Assembly (NCBI GenBank): GCA_030620095.1
Contig: JAUTXW010005222.1
Location: forward strand, 1,116,001-1,180,000
Origin: Kuschelorhynchus macadamiae
Lineage: Eukaryota > Arthropoda > Insecta > Coleoptera > Curculionidae
Reading direction: 5' to 3'
Length of the DNA: 64,000 bases
In this document: positions 58,326 to 64,000 of the stretch, in pieces
How the letters are laid out: every line of letters starts with the position of its first letter
Position numbering within the stretch: position 1 is the first letter of the stretch
The notes under the pieces: generated by a model
The model's database searches: none
What the model saw: the letters and a program-made list of their open reading frames with translations, nothing else
Told to the model about the DNA's origin: nothing
Position numbers and translations under genes: made by a program

Positions 58326-59195
58326 ATTTTATATATCTATTGTTTTTAAAATTCAACTAATGGTTAACCTGCCAAAAACTCGAATGAAAACTAGTTCTAA
58401 TCAAAACTGTTATGATGAAATTACTAAAACTGTTGAGAAATACACCACTTTCAAAATTAATTTAATAACGGGTCTTTTCCTGCATACATGTTCCCTTATG
58501 ATTAGTGTCAGACCGTTCGGCTTTATCGAAAATATATGACTATTTGTGTACTTTAATAGATTTCATAACTTTTTGAATTGATTAGGGATTATTCAATAGA
58601 GTAGGGTTACCGAATTTGTTATTTTATGATTACGTTACTTATATTTGGAACCGCAATTTTAGTTAATTGATTTTACATATATATTATTCTCCATTAGTTT
58701 AAAGAGAACTGATATTATAGAATGTGTTAGAGATTTGTGGTACAAAATATTTTTAGATGCCAAATTATGTAGTAAATATCCCTGCAATGCCAAAAGAATT
58801 TTTGATGTTATAGTAGCAACTTATTTTATACACTCCGTTTATCTAGCTCTAGTAACAAACTCGGTTCTAGTTTAGTATTTCCGAATATTGAATACTTCTC
58901 TACGATGAAGTACCTCGCAGTGGCAAGTTATATGATGAAATATTTAATAGGACTGCGGTTAAGGTCATCATTGCACAAAATCATTTTCGAGGTACCCAAA
59001 CCAATTTTGCTGTGTTTTGGTTCACCAATGTCCCTAGCTCGTTCTGACATTCTCACGTCTTCAGTCCTTTATTTAGAATAGACACACTGCTTTTGTTTTT
59101 CCACTTATATTGCAGTCTAGCCAATATTTCTAATTAATAGACTGACCATCTATTTGTTTTTAACGTATCTCAAAGATAAATCGGCAAATAACCCT
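58326..59195. other. No gene recognised
   Basis: ORF 58315-58539 overlaps the end of the 340-bp unit and has no domain. Confidence 0.45.
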
Positions 59196-59199
59196 TAAG

Positions 59200-59350
59200 A
59201 TTGATAAGATGGCAACATCTCGCTGTGTCTGCCGCATTTGTTAGCGTCACTCATTCATTATTGTTTTTGCATTTAAGGGGTCGGTTGAGAAGATTGACGC
59301 GATATAAAATTATCCTGCTTAGAGGAGATTATGGCTATCCGGAGTCTCCT
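59200..59350 (+). repeat. Dispersed repeat, pair of 3,950-4,090
   Basis: See the entry at 3,950-4,090; here in plus orientation, ending GGCTATCCGGAGTCTCCTCG. Confidence 0.6.
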
Positions 59351-59590
59351 CGCTCGGATTTGACAATTGTTTTTATTTTATAGTTTTGGAATTTTAGTTT
59401 TATTGGACTGGGTTAGTTATGATAAGGTCATTATAAACATAATTAATTTTGTTTTTTATCTATTTAAAATTTTTAAAGTTAAAATATACCCTACTATCAA
59501 GCTAAAAATATTTACAAAGCTCGCAAAAAATGATTTGCAAATATCTACACTGTCAAATTTTAAAATATAGAGGCCACTTTTTGTTTTATT
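59351..59590. other. Spacer, nothing recognised
   Basis: AT-rich sequence up to the inverted-repeat element. Confidence 0.4.
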
Positions 59591-61794
59591 CACTGAAGGA
59601 TACTTGAAACGAATCAAGGAAAATTTCACCCTTCTTTATTAAGGCCTATTTTGTAAACCACTCAACTAATATAATTAAATCTTTCACCATCGTGTACTCT
59701 TATTATTTGGCTACTCATTGATTTACCTAATTTTGATCTCTTTTTCGTTGCCTAAATTATACAGACGGGGTATGATATATTGATGAATAGTGATGATTTC
59801 GTCAAAGTTTAATTGATGACGTGGGGTTTCAGAAAGTCACATGCAACCCAACCTTCATGATGCGCATAGAACGGTCTTTAACTTATATTTTGGTTTTTGA
59901 TTTAGTTTCTAGCTAGTAAATTTTTCGAGATATTTAAATGTGCAGTAAAATGCTTGAAAGAATTTGAATATTTTTACTTTTTAGAATCGTATACTTCTAG
60001 GTTTAGTTAAATCAAAATTATACCATTTACAAAACATAATTACATCTACAGTGTACAACAACAACAACGTAAATATACAACAATAAACGAAACTTTAATT
60101 AAAAAAAATAAAAGTTGGACAAGAATTAGGCAATAATAAATATAAATTGAACATTTAATACCGAGTTGGTTCCACTCTAGCCTCGCCTGGTCCAGGCATG
60201 CTGGAAATACAATTGTCATGTTGATCTATCAGGGGCCCCTATTCTAGAAGTATTTCGGCTAAATCATCTAGGTTTTCCGTTTCAGAACCTGCTTTTACCG
60301 CTCTTCCTAATATATCTCAAATGTTAAACCACTCATGTAATGTCATTCTCTCAAAAGAATTATTTACTATTCGTGCACAATGAGGGATGGCATTATCGTC
60401 CTCATAAATTTAATTTTCTCTAATTGCAATTGACATCTGTAAAGCAATAACATGTAAAACTTTTTCCATATAATTGTAAACATTTACATTATTTCTAAAA
60501 ATTGTAAGATCCGATGTATCGCCAATGGATATCCCAGCTCATACTGTAATTAAACCCGCAACATATTGTTTCTTTGGAATAATAAAATCTTCTTAGTAAC
60601 GTTGGCCCTGCTATCTCCAAATACTAATTCTTTATCGGTGTTTCTAAGTTCAAACATGCATCGCTAAATACACAGGTTTTCCAATCGAGGTTCCAGTTCA
60701 ATGTTGATAGGCAAAATCCAGTCGGTTCACTCTGAGCACTGGATTTAAAGAAGGATGCCTGACTGATCGCCTTGAAACGAAATGGGCTTCGTGTAGTCAC
60801 CTTCGAATAGTTTTTAAAGACTTCAAATATCCTAGATCTTAATTGCGGGGTGATCAATTTGGGTTTCACTTACCTCCTAACTGTACAAATTAGTCCATAG
60901 CATTTTTTTTCATTGCTCCTCCTTTACTTTCTTACTCCTCCATCTCAGTCTTTACTGGACTGAGTCTGTCTTTGGTTTGAAAAAAAAAAATTTGCCACAT
61001 CTTCTTGGACGCAACCCAACCCAACGTTGTATCATGCCAGTTGCCTGGTTCAGTTGTTCTTGAGTAACCTCGGTAATTACAAAAAGAAAAGAATACAGGT
61101 AAGCAGACTCACGACGAAAAATATTGTGGTTTAAATCTCACTTTGACAAACAGGCAAAATAAAAATTGCTAAGTAATAATTGTTGCTTTACATCCCAAAA
61201 AATTAACAATTGTATTTCCAGCATGGCGAGACGATGTGAGACAGTAATAAGAGCTAGAGGGGGACCCAATCGGTATTAAATGTTCAATTTTTATTTTATA
61301 TTATTTAAATTTTGTCCAACTATAAGTTCTTTTTTAAGTAAAACTTTCGTTTTTTGTTGTATATTTACGACTAACTCCTTGTTGTACCCTGTAGATATAA
61401 TTAAGTTTTGTAAATGGGATAATTTTTCTTTTAAAAAGTAAACCTCAAAGTAAACGAATCTAAAAAATGAAAACATTGAAATTGTTTCAAGCAATTTACT
61501 CCCCAACGAAAAAAGCTTTTACAAAAAATAACATATTTTGAACTAGAAAGCAAAATCAAAAACCAAAATTTATGTAAAAGACCGTTTTATGCCATCATGA
61601 AGGTTTGGCTACATGTGACTTCCTCATGGCAGACCACGATATCAATTAAACTTTGACGAGAAATTTAAAAAATGTAATGAAAATTAAGTATGGCAATAAG
61701 TAGTCAAATAATAACAGTATACGATGATGAAAAATTCAATCACATCGGTTAAACCTTTAAAAATTTCCCTGATTCGTTTCAACGATCCCTCAGG
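59591..61794 (-). mobile_element. Tc1/mariner-type element with very long terminal inverted repeats
   Basis: Left repeat about 59,591-60,230, right repeat about 61,195-61,794, inverted copies with scattered changes. Matched landmarks: CTGAAGGATACTTGAAACGA against CTGAGGGATCGTTGAAACGA (right end reversed), GTCAAAGTTTAATTGAT, AACCTTCATGATG, ACGGTCTTT, ATTTTGGTTTTTGATTT, ACATCTACA/ATATCTACAG and CATGCTGGAAATACAATTGT. A TA follows the right end directly; the left flank is TT, so a TA target duplication is possible but not proven. A decayed transposase lies between on the minus strand. Confidence 0.8.
60231..60870 (-). pseudogene. Tc1/mariner-type transposase remnant
   Basis: Minus-strand pieces in order: an N-terminal part at 60,869-60,720 (MKPKLITPQLRSRIFEVFKN), then FSDACLNLE near 60,650-60,672, corresponding to the FSDE.RF box with the first catalytic Asp. 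Next are NTDKELVFGDSRANVTKK, KKQYVAGLI, GISIGDTSDLTIFRNNVNVY and NYMEKVLHVIALQM. EDDNAIPHCARIVNN (near 60,360-60,405) corresponds to the QDNA.PH.A box with the second Asp. The piece after it (ETENLDDLAEILLE) matches a family C-terminus, so the segment with the third acidic residue appears deleted or unreadable. Several stops and shifts. The lost third acidic residue and the stops indicate a dead enzyme. Confidence 0.75.
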
Positions 61795-64000
61795 GTAGTT
61801 TCGGGTGAAATTTGGAAACTATAATTGCCGAGGAATTTTGACGGAGTCTAGTTATTTTTTAATTAAAGCTTTAAATAAAAAGTATATATTGGGACACATC
61901 AGGAGACGACATAAAGTATCAATAATATTAACGCAGTTTATATGCCACAATAATATTCGTATCTCATATTACATTGATACACATTTTGTAGAACTTTTAT
62001 TCCTATTCAGAACTATCGCAGTACAAGTATAAAAACAGCAAAAATAAATCAGTCTAATGTGTTTTCTGTGTCACAAACTTAAATTATTTATGAATCAAGT
62101 CTATATTTACTGGCATTCAGAAAACTGAAAACCTAAATCGGAAAACCCAGTTATGTTTCTGTTTCAAAATAAACTAAAACCTAAAAATCTGTTCCCAGGA
62201 TTCCACTTCTAAAGTAGAACACGAGAAAGGTGTGAGTATCCCTGAATTAAAGAAGGAATGTGCCAGAATATTGAACGGCGTTGTCGAAAGATAATAAATT
62301 TAGTAGCGCGTGGCATAACGTGACCAGCTTGCGTGATTGGCAACTTCGTAAAATATAACAATAAAAAATTCCTTATCGAACTCCTTCATTTCGTAGCTTT
62401 TTCGTTAAAATTAGTTTTGTAATAATAAATGGACTGTAATGTTACTTTAGCTTATTGGTTGTTCGATTGAGGAAACCCATATAAAGTCAATTCCTTTGAG
62501 AGCCTAGTGACTCATATCACGTGGTTCTCCTGCCGAACTTACTATATGATGTTACACATATATATGGTGATTCAAAAATAAACTTAACCTTTAAGGATAA
62601 AAATAAAAAGAGCATTTGATTTCAAAAGGTACTTTTTAAGGTAAAATTAATAAAGTAAAAAAAGTCCTTATTATTATTAAATTTGCATGGATTATATTTT
62701 TCTTCACAAATTATATTTAGCCATTCCCAATTCCCAATGAACCTCTTTTCTAGAATTTACTCAGCATATGAAATATCACTATCAAAGCAGTATAAATTTG
62801 ATTTTAAAAATCCTGTTTTCAACTGAAATTTATTTCTTTAATAAAAACAATTTTTCAATGTTTCATTAAATATTTTCGCGTCACAGAATCCAGACACTTT
62901 ACCGAAATTCGAAATTATGTCACAACGTCATATGTTAACCTCAATTTGAAGTTATCTAGGTTTTTTTTTTAATTTTATTTTTACTTTTTAATTATTCTGA
63001 ATTGCTTAATTTTCCTATCTAAAGCATTTTTGTTTTATAAACTATTTGTTACTAATGGATTCATTATAGTCCTAGGACCGCATTGGATTCCTAAAACAAC
63101 GAACTTAGCAATGAAGAAACGACTGCCTTTTGGGAATATATTTAAACAAAATTTGCACAATGTTTGAATCATTTAACGCCACAAGAGAAAGGTTTGGATA
63201 TTGCTCGGATCGAAGACAATATGGGACATACCGTGGTATTAGCCTCGGCTGATTGTTGTTTCGTTCCTTATAACATAAATAACTATTATGACTTTATTTA
63301 AAAATGTTTGCAGTTTTTGCAATTTATTCTTTTAGATTGGACTTTCTCAACGTCATATTACATATTTTAATTAAGGTTTCTCAAAACTATTATAAGAATA
63401 ATATTTCACTTTATTAGTCGAGGCGTGTTAGGAAAATGACATTTTTTAGGCGCTCTTTTAAAAAAATTAACAAATAACTGATAGAAAAGTAGCTCTTCAA
63501 GTTTCTCCATTAGAAGATTTAAATTATTTAGAAAGTAATTATTATAATTACTATTTAAGCTATAATAATCTTGCAACACAGGAAAAACACACCAGCAAAA
63601 AAAGTTTTAAGTACGAATTTCTTATATCTGAATTTGTAACAACTTTACAACAAACTATCGTTAAAACTAGCATTGAACCAGAAATAATCATACAATAAAT
63701 CACAACCAACTTTAAGAAACTAGTAGATATAAGCTCATTATGTATATAGGTTGGTGCACCCCAAACCCGTTGGTTTCTAGCTACTAAACGATATGTTTTA
63801 TTTAAATATAACTTGTATGATATATGCGGATTCAATAGAACTACAACTTAAAATGTTTTATAGACATACAAGGTGCTTCAAAAATGCGCCGGCAATTGCT
63901 ACAACAACTGTAGTTATGGCAACCAAACACACAATTTTCAACTTTTTCACCGATAACAACAGCCGGTGAACATAACAGGAAAAATAAAAAATATTTTCTG
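61795..64000. other. Right end of the window, no gene recognised
   Basis: ORFs 61805-62032 and 63560-63835 show no domain. Two short words of the type GGTG.TTCAAAAAT (62,566 and 63,872), the second followed by GCGCCGG, look like transposon termini in the same orientation. The window ends before a partner could be seen for the second. Confidence 0.4.

Noticed and set aside
1..64000. Bacterial or phage genes, operons, ribosome binding sites
   Set aside because: Composition, lack of long ORFs and the eukaryotic retroelements exclude a prokaryotic reading.

Overview
The window reads as AT-rich (roughly 70% by eye) arthropod, probably insect, nuclear DNA made of repeats in many states of decay. 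I found no intact host gene, operon, rRNA or CRISPR array. The insect assignment rests on the mix of elements: Penelope-like elements (PLEs), a BEL/Pao retrotransposon, a Tc1/mariner element, a non-LTR LINE, a Crypton-like tyrosine recombinase, and an uncharacterised repetitive protein family that I recognise from arthropod genomes. A large, repeat-rich genome such as a beetle's would fit, but the species cannot be fixed from this sequence.

Layout. Positions 1-5,600 hold short dispersed repeats, a hammerhead-ribozyme-like PLE terminus (903-966), a long hairpin (about 1,055-1,133), a tandem repeat with a unit of about 140 bp (1,485-2,480) and a decayed PLE (4,258-5,560). Positions 5,600-11,640 are mostly featureless. 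A second copy of the same PLE family, with its endonuclease part duplicated, lies at 11,640-12,805. A BEL/Pao pol fragment is on the minus strand at 16,490-18,025. A fossil of a candidate DDE-type transposase family lies at 26,929-28,267, with a second broken copy at 32,960-33,892; between them is a possible hAT-like non-autonomous element (28,577-29,600).

Positions 33,957-36,455 carry the best-preserved mobile element, a PLE with reverse transcriptase (YVDD) and GIY-YIG endonuclease parts. Two copies are joined head to head, forming a palindrome of about 1 kb per arm. Its right half starts a near-perfect tandem duplication of 5.76 kb (35,764-41,530 and 41,531-47,287). Each unit contains a LINE RNase H fragment, a tyrosine recombinase fragment, part of the 140-bp minisatellite family and one arm of a fold-back element. 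The complete fold-back element (about 46,280-49,940) has inverted arms of about 700 bp around a minisatellite core.

The right part holds a GC-richer unexplained block (52,370-53,290), a 36-bp tandem repeat, a repeat with a unit of about 340 bp split around a tRNA-derived SINE head (57,026-57,098), and a decayed Tc1/mariner element with unusually long inverted repeats of about 600 bp (59,591-61,794).

The window is best read as layers of insertion, inversion, tandem duplication and decay rather than as genes working together. The points most worth checking are the hammerhead-like PLE end, the PLE palindrome and its (TA)n tracts, the tandem duplication whose PLE part is more diverged than the rest, the candidate DDE transposase family, and the fold-back element.
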